From the NCBI GenBank assembly GCA_007115705.1, contig QXEO01001034.1, positions 496,001 to 560,000 on the forward strand: a stretch of DNA of 64,000 nt. The letters are read 5' to 3'. The notes below the pieces were generated by a model. It made no database searches. It was given only the letters and a program-made list of their open reading frames with translations, and was not told the DNA's origin. The position numbers and the translations under genes were made by a program. Below, in pieces: positions 30,834 to 42,232 of the stretch. The first letter of the stretch is position 1; each line of letters opens with the position of its first letter. Origin of the DNA: Dactylis glomerata (Eukaryota; Streptophyta; Magnoliopsida; Poales; Poaceae).

Positions 30834-33727
30834 CTACTGAAGGAATGCCTCGAAGGCACGGAGGGCGTCAGCACGGACACGATCCACCTCGGCGATCTCG
30901 GCTACGTCATCATCGTCCTTGCCCATCACTAGCTGCTTGCTCACGGCACGTATTTCTGCCAGATCAGTCTTCAGTTGAGCTTTGAGGCCTTCTGCTTCGT
31001 CTTGGGAGCGGGCGATGAATGCTTCCTTGTCATGAATGAGCTTTTTAGTCGCCCGGACCTTCTCTTCGAGATCTTCCAATTCCTTTTTTAAGGATGCAAG
31101 CTCGGCGGTGCTGACAGAGGTGTCAGTTTTGGCATCCAGAGACGCCTTTTTCTCATTGAGCCGCTGACATTTGGCTGCAATATCGGCCTTCAGTGGGAGT
31201 TGGGCGTGGCGTAGATTGATCCTCTCACGAGCCAACTTCACCCTTGACCCGTAGAAAGACAGAGTCACAACTGGCCAAAGCTTCACCTGCAATGCTACCG
31301 GGAGTTGGTCCTTGATTTCGTCAAGAACACTCTTCACCTCTTCAGAACCCTCGACCAACCTCTCGATTGGAGAGGATAGCAAGGCTTTGAGACGCTGGAG
31401 TTGAGGTAGAACAGCGTTTGCTCGTGGTTCATCGTTGGCGGCAGAGGGAGCTGGTTCGATGGATTCAGGGTCGAACGTCAGCAAGCCTGAGATATCACAA
31501 CCCTGGCAGGCAGAAGTGGTGTCAGTATGCGTCAAACAGGGAAGGATGAGTCGAAAGAAGCGAACATACCTCTCCTGAGATCAGGGGGATAGCCGACGGC
31601 GAGACAATCGGCTCGTGTGTTGTTGCTAAGGGCTTGGCCAGATTGGCAACCGTTTTATCTACACCTTCAGGGATTACTAGATCCAGGCTTGCGAAAGGCA
31701 TCGGCGCTTCCCCGACTTTCCCACTAGGAGTGTCCTTCGTCTGCATGAAAGGTGCTTAGCCGATGTGAATAGCAATGAATCGGCATAAAAAAGGAGTGGT
31801 AAGAGTATGGAGGATAATTACTTTTGAAGCCTCCTGGCTCGAAGAAGAAGTTTGCAGTCCCTTGCGAGCCCTCTTGGGGCTCACAGCTTGCCCCGCCTCG
31901 ACTGCTGCTCGGGGGGCAACAGGTTCAGGAACAGGCCTTTTCCTGGAAGCCGATGGTGGCACATCTGGCTGGCTCGGTGTGGTGGTTCTCTCAGAATCTG
32001 CTGAGCTCGAATCTCCTCGGTTGGATTGTGTTTCCTCGCTGGAGGTGTCTTCGATGGAGACCTGTAAGAAAGGGAGAGTTGGTAAGCACGAGCATGTTTA
32101 CAAAGATAAATGAGATCAACCAAGGCATGAATCAGCGTACGTGCGAGCTCTCTGGAGAAGGGCTCCGGCGCCTCAAAGTTTTCTTGGCCACTATCTTCCT
32201 CACCGCCGTTCTTGTTTTAGTTGGAACTCGGGAGGCAGCTGACCCGGAAGTTGCTTGGCTCTTGGAAGCCGATTTTGGTGATAACGGCTGGTTCTGCATC
32301 ACGACCTGTTTCAAAGGTGGCGAGTTTTTGCAGAAAAGGACCACAGGAGCTGGTGGGAGGAATTCGAAGGGGGAGCCATCCTCGTTAGTAGGTTCTGGAC
32401 CATCTTGTTGCTGCAAGGAGACAGAGCAGGATATTAAAAGAATCGTCGTGAGCTGCATCAAGGAAATTTACAAGTAGCAGTACCTGTTCTATGGGGATGT
32501 CATATTCAGCATCGAGCTGTTCCAGCAATGGTCCCAGAGCTCTCCTGAAGGCATGAGTCTTCCACATCGACCACCAGTTCTCAAAACCATCGGTTGATGA
32601 AGCGAAAGTGAGGTTGTTAGGAATTGGGATGGTCAGAGCATCGAAGAAAGAATAACACCTCTGACTGGTGAGAGAATCGGGCAGGTCAGCTCTGCTCCCT
32701 GTGAGGTGGTGGAGAAAGAAATGAGGAGGTACTTGCCCAAGGCCAAATTGCCGAGCTGCTACGACCGGCTGGTAGAACTCGTATCCAGGCTTGATTATTC
32801 TGTTGGATGTGCTCATGCCAACTGGGAGGAAGCAGGGACGGATCACGGTGGAAAATAGCTGCCGAGTGATAGTGTCATCGGCAAAGTTGTCCAGCCTGAA
32901 GGAGATTGGATTTTCAAAATTTTCCGATTCCTCCGTGTAAGGAAAGAAGATAGGATTGTCCAGGCCAAGGGAAGATAATTCTTGGTTGGAGCAAGGGAAG
33001 GGCCACAGAATATGAAATGTTCCAGCCAGAAATTGAGGAAGGCCGTGTGTTCTTTCTCTGTGACAGGGCCCTTAGTTTTCATGTGGCTTCGAAGATAAGC
33101 ACCCCAGTTCGTGCAATCTGTTTTGGAAGAAAGCTTGAAGGGGACTTTTGGCAGCATAAAAGCAGAGGGGCTGGGTGATGTGACGTCCAGACCAGTAATC
33201 ATTACCACGTCTAACAGAGTTGGTGTCATGGGGCCATGGCCGAACATGAAGCAGTTCAGAGCATCAGACCAGAAGTAGCCGATGGTTTTTAGAAGATTTT
33301 CATGTTTCTCAAGGGGAGACAATGACAAAGTCAAGGCATCGGCTATTCCTGTGGTTTCCCATTGGGATTGGTAAGTTTTGGCTACCCTACTGTACCAAGA
33401 AACCCAATATTCGGGAGGATTAGGCCAGGCTCGTAAGCAGTCGGCCCAAGAATCCAAATCTAAGTTTTGGCTTACGAAGGGGATTCTGTTTGCCTCGCAA
33501 GAGATCAGATGGGCAGGACTAGATTCTGTACGGGGGCCAAGGCAGAGAGAATTTGGGAGAGAAGGATGCGGCAGCAGAATGTCTGAAACCTAAAATTTCA
33601 ATGATGGGATAAAGCATTAATTCAGGTGTTTGCTGTTAATTCTAGCACCGTGCTCGGATTGCGAGGAACAGTTAAGGATTACCTTCAGACCAGAGACCGC
33701 TGTGTTGGCGCTGGACGATTCCGCCAT
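30834..33727 (-). CDS. Antisense spliced gene: plant mobile domain (PMD) plus coiled coil; one frameshift
   Basis: The minus strand of the retrotransposon carries a six-exon gene: 33683-33727, 32484-33589, 32141-32410, 31822-32061, 31570-31740, 30834-31502. All introns are GT/AG and every junction is phase 0. Exon 1 starts MAESSSANTAVSGLK. Exon 2 encodes a PMD-type (aminotransferase-like) region (LRAWPNPPEYWVSWYS ... MITGLDV ... FLNFWLEHFIFCG ... KPGYEFYQPVVAARQFGL). Middle exons are serine-, proline- and lysine-rich, and the last forms a coiled coil ending at 30834. Exon 2 needs one extra base (or a deletion of 3n+1 bases) near 32950-32990. Otherwise about 830 residues would be open. Antisense extra ORFs are known in Tat elements; the function is unknown. 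Confidence 0.72.
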
Positions 33728-34166
33728 CTAATTTGCCGGTGGAGATGGATCTATGCGGTGGGGAATCTAGGGTTCGTGTCGCCGTGAGCCCGATTTGTTC
33801 AATGAGGCAATTGGAGATCTGAGCTAGCCTTTTTGAAGATGGTTGCAGGTTACCGTTGAAATTGGAAAGTGACCGCTCAGACTTGTCTAAATAAGCGACC
33901 GAGTTTGACCTTGCCAACGTTTGTGGGAAAAGCCGATGTGTTGCCATCGGCTCTTTGGGCTTTGACTTGGTTGACCATATCAAGCGTGGTATGGTGAAAG
34001 CCGATTCGTTACTATCGGCTTTTGGAGCGTTGATCTATTTTGACTATCGGCAAAATCAAATTGGGAAAAGCAATCTTTGTTGACTCCAAAGACGGTTGTT
34101 TACAATGAAGCCGATTGCTTACAAAATGGAGATCTACTACTAGTACTACTACTACTAGTTCCTAAT

Positions 34167-34667
34167 CTAGAAGGCGGCGTCGTCGTCGTTGCCGTTGCCA
34201 TTGCCGCCGCCGTCTTCGCTGTCATCGGCGCTGCTGCCGGCGTAGTCCTCACCGCTGCTGCTGAAGTTGTCAGCGGGGGCCTCCTCGTCCTCGTCGTCGT
34301 CGTCGGTGTCCTCGCTGGACCCGGCGCGGAAGCGCTTCATCGGCGGGTATTCGTCGGAGGAGGTGTCCTCCTCTGCTTCTTCCTCCTCATCGGAAGAGCC
34401 GATGTCCTCGCCCCAGGACACGGCGTCGTCGGCGCTCTCTGCCTCCAGTTCCCCGTCGACGAGGAGTTGGAGGTCCTCCTCGCCGTCGGTCAGGGACTCG
34501 TCGTCCTCTGACTGGGCGGCGAAGTCCCAGTCTCTCTCATCCCACCATTGTGGGGCGAGAGCTTCGTACGCCGCCATTGGCGGGTGCTCCGGCGTCGGCT
34601 CCCGGTTGACGGAGTCGGAGGATTGGAAGGAAAGGCCGGATGTGTTGGAGGAAGAAGAGGAGGCCAT
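34167..34667 (-). CDS. Second antisense ORF, acidic serine/aspartate-rich protein
   Basis: This frame of 166 residues starts at MASSSSSNTSG (an upstream in-frame ATG exists at 34715). It has a conserved-looking core MAAYEALAPQWWDERDWDF and long Asp/Glu/Ser runs to the C-terminus. It lies between the six-exon antisense gene and the 3' LTR and points the same way. Similar short acidic antisense ORFs occur in grass Tat elements as far as I recall. No domain is recognised. Low complexity makes a purely structural or DNA-composition origin possible. Confidence 0.55.
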   Translation of the reverse strand: MASSSSSNTSGLSFQSSDSVNREPTPEHPPMAAYEALAPQWWDERDWDFAAQSEDDESLTDGEEDLQLLVDGELEAESADDAVSWGEDIGSSDEEEEAEEDTSSDEYPPMKRFRAGSSEDTDDDDEDEEAPADNFSSSGEDYAGSSADDSEDGGGNGNGNDDDAAF

Positions 34668-34811
34668 GGCGGAGGAAGAGGATTTTTTGGCTATTGGAGA
34701 AGAATGAGGATGCAAATGGTTCGGATAGATTTAAATAAGGGGAATAGTGGAAGGTGGTTCAATGCCATAGCGGTTTTCGAGGATGTGGTGCCAGAGTTGT
34801 CAAATCGTGCA

Positions 34812-34844
34812 CTGCGGAGAAGTTGAGAAGGCGAGGCATCATGA
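34812..34844 (+). other. Probable polypurine tract of the Tat element
   Basis: A purine-rich stretch (GCGGAGAAGTTGAGAAGGCG) ends a few bases before the right LTR, where the plus-strand primer is expected. The tract is interrupted by a few pyrimidines. Confidence 0.45.
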
Positions 34845-36075
34845 TGAGGAGGCGATATGACGGTTCTGCTCTGCAACGCGTGACCCGATGAAGGAAAACA
34901 GAGTGGTTTTGGAATTATTATTGCCAAAACCAGGGGGGCATGTGTTATCGCCACATTTTGGCCAAATGAGGAGATGTGCCGTAATCAAGATGGGCTTGGA
35001 GGCTGGATCGGCCTTGCGCGTGGATTTGGGCTAATTGCCCGTGTATCTGTATATTATGATAGAGTACGTTTCGGTTTAAACAAGAGATAGAGTTGTTAGG
35101 GTTATTCCAAAGATAGAAAGTCTCCGGACTATAAATATGTACCTAGGGTTATTGAGAAAGGAGGACGACCACGTTCGCAACAAACACAATCTCGGCGCAT
35201 CGCCACCCCTTGTTTCGAGGGTTTCTTTCAGGTAAGCGTCGTGCTGCCTAGATCGCATCTCGCGATCTAGGCAGCATCTGCTTATGTGTTATTTGGTGTT
35301 GCTCGTACTGAAGCCTTGTTGATGGCGAGTAATATTGTTATCATAGATCTGTTTGGGCTAGCATTAGTGCTTTTTGTTTATGTTTGCTTAGTCATGCTGC
35401 CCCTAGAGATCTCGCTGCCTTTGCACCTATTTTGGGTGTAAGGGCAGCATCTTGCTTGATCTTTATTCAGTCGTTTCAATCTGTCATAGTTGTTTCTTGT
35501 TCTCCAAGGATTAGTTTAATATCCGCATGGTTAGGCCTCACAAACGGGTTGAACGATCCAGTAGTACGTAAGGATATGGTTTGCCAATTCGAGAGGAGTT
35601 GTTCCGGGAATTGACTCTACGTTGGTTTTTTGGCCTCCTCTAGGGTTAGTTTTCTGTTATCTTTCGTATCTACCAGGCTCAATTACGTGTGGGATGTTCC
35701 AATTATGTGGTGAAAGCGTTAAACTGTCGTAGATCGATTTGACTTGTATTGATGAAGCAAAACCCCATGTTATCGTAGATCTAATGCAGATCCATGGGAC
35801 AATCGGCTACATGAGCCGATTCACAGGGAAACCTGAGAGCCGATCGAGGCTCGTATTTAATGTTTACTTGTCTGCCATGCAGGAAACTAAGCGAAGCAAT
35901 CCATCACCTTCCTGATCAGGTATAGGTCAGGTGGCACGCCCTTGCATCAGCCAGGACGTGTGCCGGAGTTTTGCGGGCCGTTGCCCGAGGGACCAGGGCC
36001 CACCAGCAGTTCTGGGAGCCTCCCGGCTCTTCGTGTTGCTCGTCGCTGCTCGCCGGTGGGTTTTGACAGGCAACA
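34845..36075 (+). repeat. Right LTR of the Tat element
   Basis: It matches the left LTR over its whole length. The differences I find are one extra G in a G run, G/T near 34977, C/T near 35335 and A/G near 35606. It ends CAACA at 36075 and is followed by GTCGCCGGC of the host repeat. Confidence 0.88.
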
Positions 36076-36646
36076 GTCGCCGGCACAAGCCGCCGGCTTC
36101 CCTTGCGCTCCTATCGCTATCAAGTCGTCATAGGTTACAACGTGTGGTGCCCTCCTCATTATATGGGAGACCTAGGCTACTAGAGTCCGACTCGAACCCT
36201 ACTCGTAAACTGTCCACAACTAATACAACTCCGATTCTACACATAACCCAACTCGTACATAATATTTGACACAAACACAACAACAATATATGCAGACAAG
36301 CAAACGTATTTTTAAGATTTGCAAATGTAAAAGTGCAGATAGAGACATAAGAAGCATATACGAGAACTTGACCGTGACAGACATGTGAACAACACCACAA
36401 TGGTCGTCATTGTTGTTGTTGTTGTTGTTATTGTTGCCCATAGTGGTGTCGAGGTCGCCGGATTCGCAAATGGAAACGATCAGAGATGAAGCGGTCAGAC
36501 GGAGGCGAGCTTGTGCCAAGACAACTCTTTCAAAACCTTATCGCCCGTCTACCTATGCAACATCTCAACTGATGGGGTTTTGGAGACCTGCTCTCCTAGA
36601 TGGACGTCCACGCAGTCACGGGATGAGGAATCTAGAGAGAAGTGAA
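36076..36646. other. Right flank of the split older repeat and a TTG microsatellite
   Basis: The first 300 bases continue the older repeat interrupted by the Tat element. A (TTG)n run lies at about 36405-36434. No gene is recognised. The last bases adjoin the 5' end of a Helitron at 36647. Confidence 0.4.
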
Positions 36647-38312
36647 TCTCTACTAATAATATTGCTACAAGTATGGTCCGTGACGATTGCAAAATACGTT
36701 TTCGTTCACCAAAAGTACGCTTTCAATCCACACTCCGTCCCGCATCCCGCACATCACGTCCGTCCCGCATGCGCCTTCGTCCGTCCGTTGATACGCCTTC
36801 GTCCTCCGTAGATGCGCCTTCGTCTGTTGTAGTTCCAATTGTACATCGCACCGTCCCTATCTCTAGAAAGGCTTGCGTAGAAGAAACAAACTCTACCATG
36901 ATTCAGTTTAGGATTCCATAACGGACGCGTCTCACAGCCCGTAGTTCCCTATATATATACATGACTCCTGAGATCAACGGAGAGACGAGATCGAAGACGA
37001 AGATGAGACAGGTCTATAGCTCGATGCCGGCCGCGCGCAGCAGTTGCAGCCCGTGCTCGCCACCTCCAACCATCCTGACGCGCCGACGGCCGACACTGCA
37101 TGCCCCCATCCTCACGCGACCCTGGTCGGGCCGGGCGCAGCACGCGCACGGCGGCCGAGGTCCGGGGTGCGCTGGATGTGTCGAGCGCCGCCGGTGGAAT
37201 ACGTGGTTCATATCTGCCAGTGGACGTGGTCGACGGATGCCCATGGAATCTGTGATCGAGCATTTGCCCGTGGACTTCGTGTGGACGCCATCGTGCCGGG
37301 GATCACCAAGGTCGGCCTCTGATGATTGAAGCCTACATGCTTGGCAATAAATTATAGTACAAACATTGCTGGAGCCTCTCTATCGCTGATCTGCTTCCGT
37401 ATGTCAGGCTGTGGGTTCGTTTCGTTGCGATTACTAAGATTCATATTCAGGAGAATACTAAAGACACCTTTGCCTGCCCTGGGCGCAGGCAGGTTCCTAT
37501 ACAGCAGAATCCACCGACAAGATCCAGGGCAAGGAGCCTTTCGTCTTGCTAATGCCATCTGGAAGAGCTGGGAATCAACAGAGTGTATAATTTCCATCTG
37601 GTTGTTGTCAAGTACATGATATGGACGTCTTCGCAGCGGCCTAGACGCGAACATCCCGCCATGTTCTCACTGTTTGTTCAATGCCTATTCTCATGACACG
37701 TCTTGAATGATGCACTAATCAAAATAAATCTGACAATTCCTGCTCCCAATCCCTCATATACAATGAGTGAATGGTGGCACACATCTAGACTGCAACTCGG
37801 AAAGGGTTTGTACCATGCTAATTTTCGGGAACATTTGGAAGCAACATGACGATAGTCTCTTTGGCTCAAATATGTTTGCAATTGATGGCGTTATTTGGAG
37901 TAGACTCATGGCCTTTTCGATGATGTAATATTCATTGATCAAATAGTAGCTCGGTAAAACGGGTGCTAGAGAAAGGACCACCATATACTTATTTTTCTGA
38001 GTGTCGAAGGAAGGTTCATTGAAAATTAACGACCATATTTACGTCAAAAAAAATTAACGACCATATGAGTGGCGATTTGCAATGCCTTTATATGCTCATA
38101 TCTAACTCATGTTTGCTCCTTGATTTTAGAATAAATACAAAGAAAAATTATAAATTATAAAAATTAGATCAAATAAATATAATTAAAGAATAATAAGACG
38201 AAAAGGCAATTTGAGGCCAAGATTACTTATCGATCGTCTTCGGGGCAAAATTTGTGTTGTGCCAACATTTTTCAACTTCATTCCCGTTGCAACGCACGGG
38301 CATTTGTGCTAG
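36647..38312 (+). mobile_element. Non-autonomous Helitron, 1666 bp
   Basis: The 5' end TCTCTACTAATAATATTGC is preceded by A (36646). The 3' end is CTAG at 38312 followed by T, with the hairpin CCCGTTGCAACGCACGGG (38283-38300) eleven or so bases upstream. These are the diagnostic Helitron ends. The interior (36960-37640) contains GC-rich open stretches, possibly captured gene pieces, but I recognise no protein and annotate none. Confidence 0.85.
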
Positions 38313-38995
38313 TCAACTAGAATTTGGGAAAGAGATAAACAATGTGAGGTGTGGTCGGTGTGTGTCGATCTGTTATGTCTCTCATCTCTTCTATAGCCCG
38401 GAGGACAAGACACACAGGTGGGGTGCTGCGTGGTAGAGGAAGACTTTGGGAGCTACATGTCAAGCATGCACACGTGTGTTGACACGTACACGTTCGGTGC
38501 CTTTGTGCAAACATTTAGCCAGGTATTATGACTCTGGTGGTGACATGGCCGTCATCCTCCATGCATGGTACTAACACGCCAACTGCGACATGGTCGTTAT
38601 CCTCCATGCCTTATGCGGACGAAGATGACCAGATGCTCGCCATCCTCCATGTCGAGATAGTCACCATCATCCACACACGCATGGATCTGAAAAGTTTAAT
38701 AGATTGATTAGAGAAAGGATGGGATGCAAGACAAGGGGATTAATGAAAAGGTGAATAGATCAATTATAAAACAATCATATCGCTTGTCTTTAGATGAAAC
38801 GAAGAACATACTTAAGATCGAGAACGCTCGTGGAAGACTGCAAACATGGAGGATGCGCCAGATCGGAAGATATAGCACCCAACATACAGTTTACAAGTGA
38901 TCTCCTTGCCATGACAAGAGTGAAGAAGGTTGTGATTAGTAGTAGATATGAGAGTAGATATATTAGGAAAAAGCCTACCGCTGGGGGGGCTGTGC
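38313..38995. other. Intergenic stretch, nothing recognised
   Basis: I see no gene, tandem repeat or transposon end in this stretch. Open frames here are short and lack recognisable motifs. Confidence 0.4.
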
Positions 38996-40260
38996 ACTAG
39001 CAGTGACGAACATATTGCTGGTGCACCAACAAAGTGCTACGCCACTAGTACTTTTTACGCAAACCAAAAAATTGCTAGGTGGGCCTAGGTGGCAGGCCTC
39101 ACGAATAACCATATTTTGTCAATTCAATTTGCAAAAAATCCCTACAGTAAAATGCCAAAGCAATCAGGTCCAGCCCTTCTCCCCCAAATGCGTCGTCCTC
39201 TTGTAGGCACGCCGTCAAGGAGCTTGAACACTAGGAGTACGAGCGGCTCAGACGCCATCAGGGAGCTCGGACATCGGGAGCACGCGAGCCATCGAGGAGC
39301 TCAGCCATCGGAGAACAAAGCCATCGGGGAGCTTGAACGTGGGGAGCACAAGGCGTGGGCGTCGCGCCTCGCGTGGGTGTGCACCGGCCTGGCAATGCGT
39401 GCGCACAAGCCTGTACAAGCGGCAGTCCCAGTGCAAAGGTAGCGCGAGGCCGACGACCATGGACTAGCGGCGTGCGGTCGTGGTCATGGTGGAATGCGGA
39501 GGGGGCGCGCGGTAAGCGACAGTCGATCTGCTGGCGAGGACGAGCGGTGGTCGAGGTCACCGTGCTAGCAACATCGAGCGGCAGTTGAGGTCGCTTTGCT
39601 GGCAAAGACGAGTGGCTGTCACGATCGCTCAGCTGGCGAGGATGAGCAGCGATGTGGTCTCTCCGTGGGCCGAGGAGCACAAGGACCGGGGTAATTGAGC
39701 GAGTACCCGGAGGACAAGAAAGGGGACAGAGCACAATCCTACCCATCCACATGCATGCAAGACACACTCGACCAATTAAAGCGGAGTACGTGGACCATCT
39801 GCTTTCTTAGACACGCTAAGGGACATTGGATTGCGTCAAGATCATTGTGCGACATCAAATAAAGTAAAGACATTGCATATCGGCTTATGACATCTGCCCG
39901 TACACGTCCAGGAAAGTAGAAGCACAACGACCTACTAGTTTTGCACGGAACTATCGCTGTGCAGCAGCTAGGTGATGCGCCACCATTAAAAAATTTAATG
40001 CTAGGGCACCATCTAGCTGGTGCGCCAGCAATAATTTTGATGGTGTCCAGCATCTTTACCCCAGGTCCACGAAATACTGCTAGCATACCAATTTGCTGGT
40101 GTGTCAGCAATGTATTTATACTGCTGACGCACCAGTAATATATTTATTGCTAGCGTACTAGCAGTAATTTTCTAGCGCATCTCTGAGGGAAGCTGTTGAG
40201 TCCTACTACAACTATTGCTAGCGCACCAGCTAGATTATGCATTAGAGGTAAAGTTATCCC
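38996..40260. mobile_element. Candidate non-autonomous DNA transposon with palindromic subterminal repeats
   Basis: The left edge reads CACTAGCAGTGACG, a CACTA-like terminus. GCTGGTGC/GCGCCAGC and GCTAGCG words recur many times at both edges (38996-39080 and 39940-40230), in both orientations, like subterminal repeats. The middle (39190-39780) is GC-rich with short imperfect repeats on GGGAGC. A matching right terminus is not clear, so limits and class are tentative. No transposase is present. Confidence 0.35.
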
Positions 40261-40496
40261 GAGCGCATGAGGAGTAGGTGTGCATTAATAAGCAAGTGGC
40301 TATAAGCCTCTTCCTAATAGTATAAGTGAGATCCATTGGAATTTGCCAACAGATCAATCATCACGTACTAAAATCACAAAAGACGAAAACACAATCATGG
40401 CATAGGGACACTTGTCGTGCTCTCTTTTTTATACTTTATTGCTCAAAACTTATGGTATAAATTGTGGAGACCACCTCGTGCATATAGGGCCTGTTT

Positions 40497-40738
40497 GGTT
40501 GGTGTCCAAATGTGCCCAGCCAAAATTTTGGCAGCCTATAGGATTTTTGTTCTTATTTGGTTTGCAGCCAAAATTTTGGTTGTCCGCAAAAAGTTGCCTA
40601 CCTACCTCACATTCCCTTCACAACTCTTGCCAGTTTTTTGGCAAACATGGGGCTAAGGAATTGGTAACCAATATTTTGGCTAGCCAATTGTGGGCAAAAA
40701 TTGGTAGGGCACAAGTATGGCACCAACTAAACAGGCCC
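40497..40738. mobile_element. Tourist-like MITE 1, 242 bp
   Basis: GGGCCTGTTTGGTTGGTG and its inverse CACCAACTAAACAGGCCC form the ends. ATA flanks both sides (40494-40496 and 40739-40741). GGGCCTGTTTGG ends are typical of grass PIF/Harbinger or hAT-like MITEs; the 3-bp duplication favours PIF/Harbinger. Confidence 0.7.
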
Positions 40739-40794
40739 ATATACACATGTAGGGCCATACCTAAAACTTAACCGACTAAAATAAGGGCATGTTT

Positions 40795-41019
40795 GGTTCT
40801 AGCCACATAGCGGCCCTACCAAATATTTGGCTAGCCAAAATTTTGGTTGTCCTTTAGATAGCCCATGATTTGGCCAACATTGGCAAAAAAAAGTAAACTA
40901 CATTGGCTAAAGAGCCATTGGAATGCCATATAATTGGCAACCATCCAAACAAAAACAAAAGTTTTGGTCATGACCAAAATATTGGTAGGGCAAGTTTTGG
41001 TCTCAATCCAAACAAGCCC
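40795..41019. mobile_element. Tourist-like MITE 2, 225 bp
   Basis: GGGCATGTTTGGTT and AATCCAAACAAGCCC form the ends, with a TAA duplication on each side (40792-40794 and 41020-41022), the Tourist signature. Internal CCAAAATTTTGG-like words add further pairing. Confidence 0.75.
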
Positions 41020-42232
41020 TAAGTACCTATCACTACACAGCTAGTACTTCTAATCCTATTCAAACTCTTGCGTGAAAATCTACAGAGTCCTAAATAAACT
41101 AGTATAGTCCAATGCGGACTAGACAATATTAGCTAGGACTCTAACTCTAACTCATTTTAAACATGATAACTTTATTAAGGAAAGATTAGTTCTAACATTC
41201 TCTCCTAATCTTTACTCTTGGTCTCGTGTCCTTCTCTGATCTTTAATTTTTGCATGTTCGAGTCTTGTCTATGTGTCGCTCCACGACAAGTCGGATTGGC
41301 TCAGGTGAATTTACAGACCTACTCAAGCTCCACTACTATTTTTCCTGGTATTTGAGGGTATTGAAATTGTGGCACACCACTAATACCATTATTACTGTAG
41401 GAGTTTTCCTAGTAGTGAAAACATAATCGGGATTACCCAGCCACACTGGTTTCCCGCCCCCTTCACACTTGAACTTGATCGTCTTGTGAAGACACATAGA
41501 TGAACACACGTCAACTGCAATGGATTCTCATGGGGACGAGCACTTGGACACAAAGACTCTAGCAGACTCAATGTGCCTACTTGCACAACCATGACTAGTT
41601 GACTCATCTGACTCCCCCAGATGAAGCTCTTGACAAGACTCATGACACCATACCTTGGCATCACCTTTCTCATCAATGATCATACACTATCACCACACCT
41701 TGCCGGTGACAACACCCTGTGGAATCTTGCGTGTTGCTCTGCCAAGCACCATCGTTCATCGCCTTGGGGATGACATCATTCTCTTCATCTCCACTCGATC
41801 GCTCCATTGAGCAATGATCGCCGCCCCTGAGGCAGGCATGGCTTCAAAATCCTTGTCTTTGCTCTAACACAATTTTTTTGAATCTTTCCATGGATTGATC
41901 AAATACGAAGGTCAAAAAAATAGGCACACAAGAAAGCTCATGGACAGGGGCACTTATGGTGCCCTCCAAGTTCACATATTACTCAAAGCTCATGATACAA
42001 GTTATGAAGGCCACCTCATGCATACATATACATGCAGGGCCTAGACCAAAAACCTAACTGGCTCAATAAGTACCTAGCACTACATGGTTAGTACTTATAA
42101 TCCTATTCTACTCTTATGTGAAAATCTACCAAGTCCTAAATAAATTACTATAGTCGAAACTAGACTAGACGATATTAGTTGGGACACTAACTCTAAGTCA
42201 ATTTGGACATGACAACTTCATTAACGAAAAAT

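Larger units (their letters stand above)
22670..36075 (+). mobile_element. Full-length Tat-lineage Ty3/gypsy retrotransposon, 13.4 kb, young
   Basis: Two LTRs of about 1.23 kb (22670-23899 and 34845-36075) bracket gag-protease, pol and two antisense genes. Pol has the chromosomal Ty3/gypsy order RT, RNase H, integrase, with an additional archaeal-type RNase H after the native one. That second domain and the extra ORFs between pol and the 3' LTR are marks of the Tat (Ogre/Retand/RIRE2-like) lineage. By hand comparison the LTRs differ by three substitutions and one single-base indel, so insertion is recent. I do not see a clean 5-bp target duplication: TGAGA on the left, GTCGC on the right. Confidence 0.92.
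40350..42232 (-). mobile_element. Small LTR-like element with MITEs in one LTR
   Basis: 40350-41190 and 41893-42232 are direct repeats once two MITEs (40497-40738 and 40795-41019) are removed from the first. Each is then about 340-370 bases. The 700-base interior (41191-41892) has no reading frame that I recognise. A purine-rich stretch on the minus strand next to the left repeat suggests minus orientation. A TRIM- or LARD-like non-autonomous retrotransposon is the simplest reading; primer sites are not clear. Confidence 0.5.

Noticed and set aside
31775..32477. Plus-strand frames of 112 and 217 codons
   Set aside because: They are shadows of the antisense exons, which show splice sites in phase and protein motifs on the minus strand.
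39089..39767. Frames of 117 and 169 codons
   Set aside because: They lie in short imperfect GC-rich repeats within a transposon-like region. No recognisable protein.
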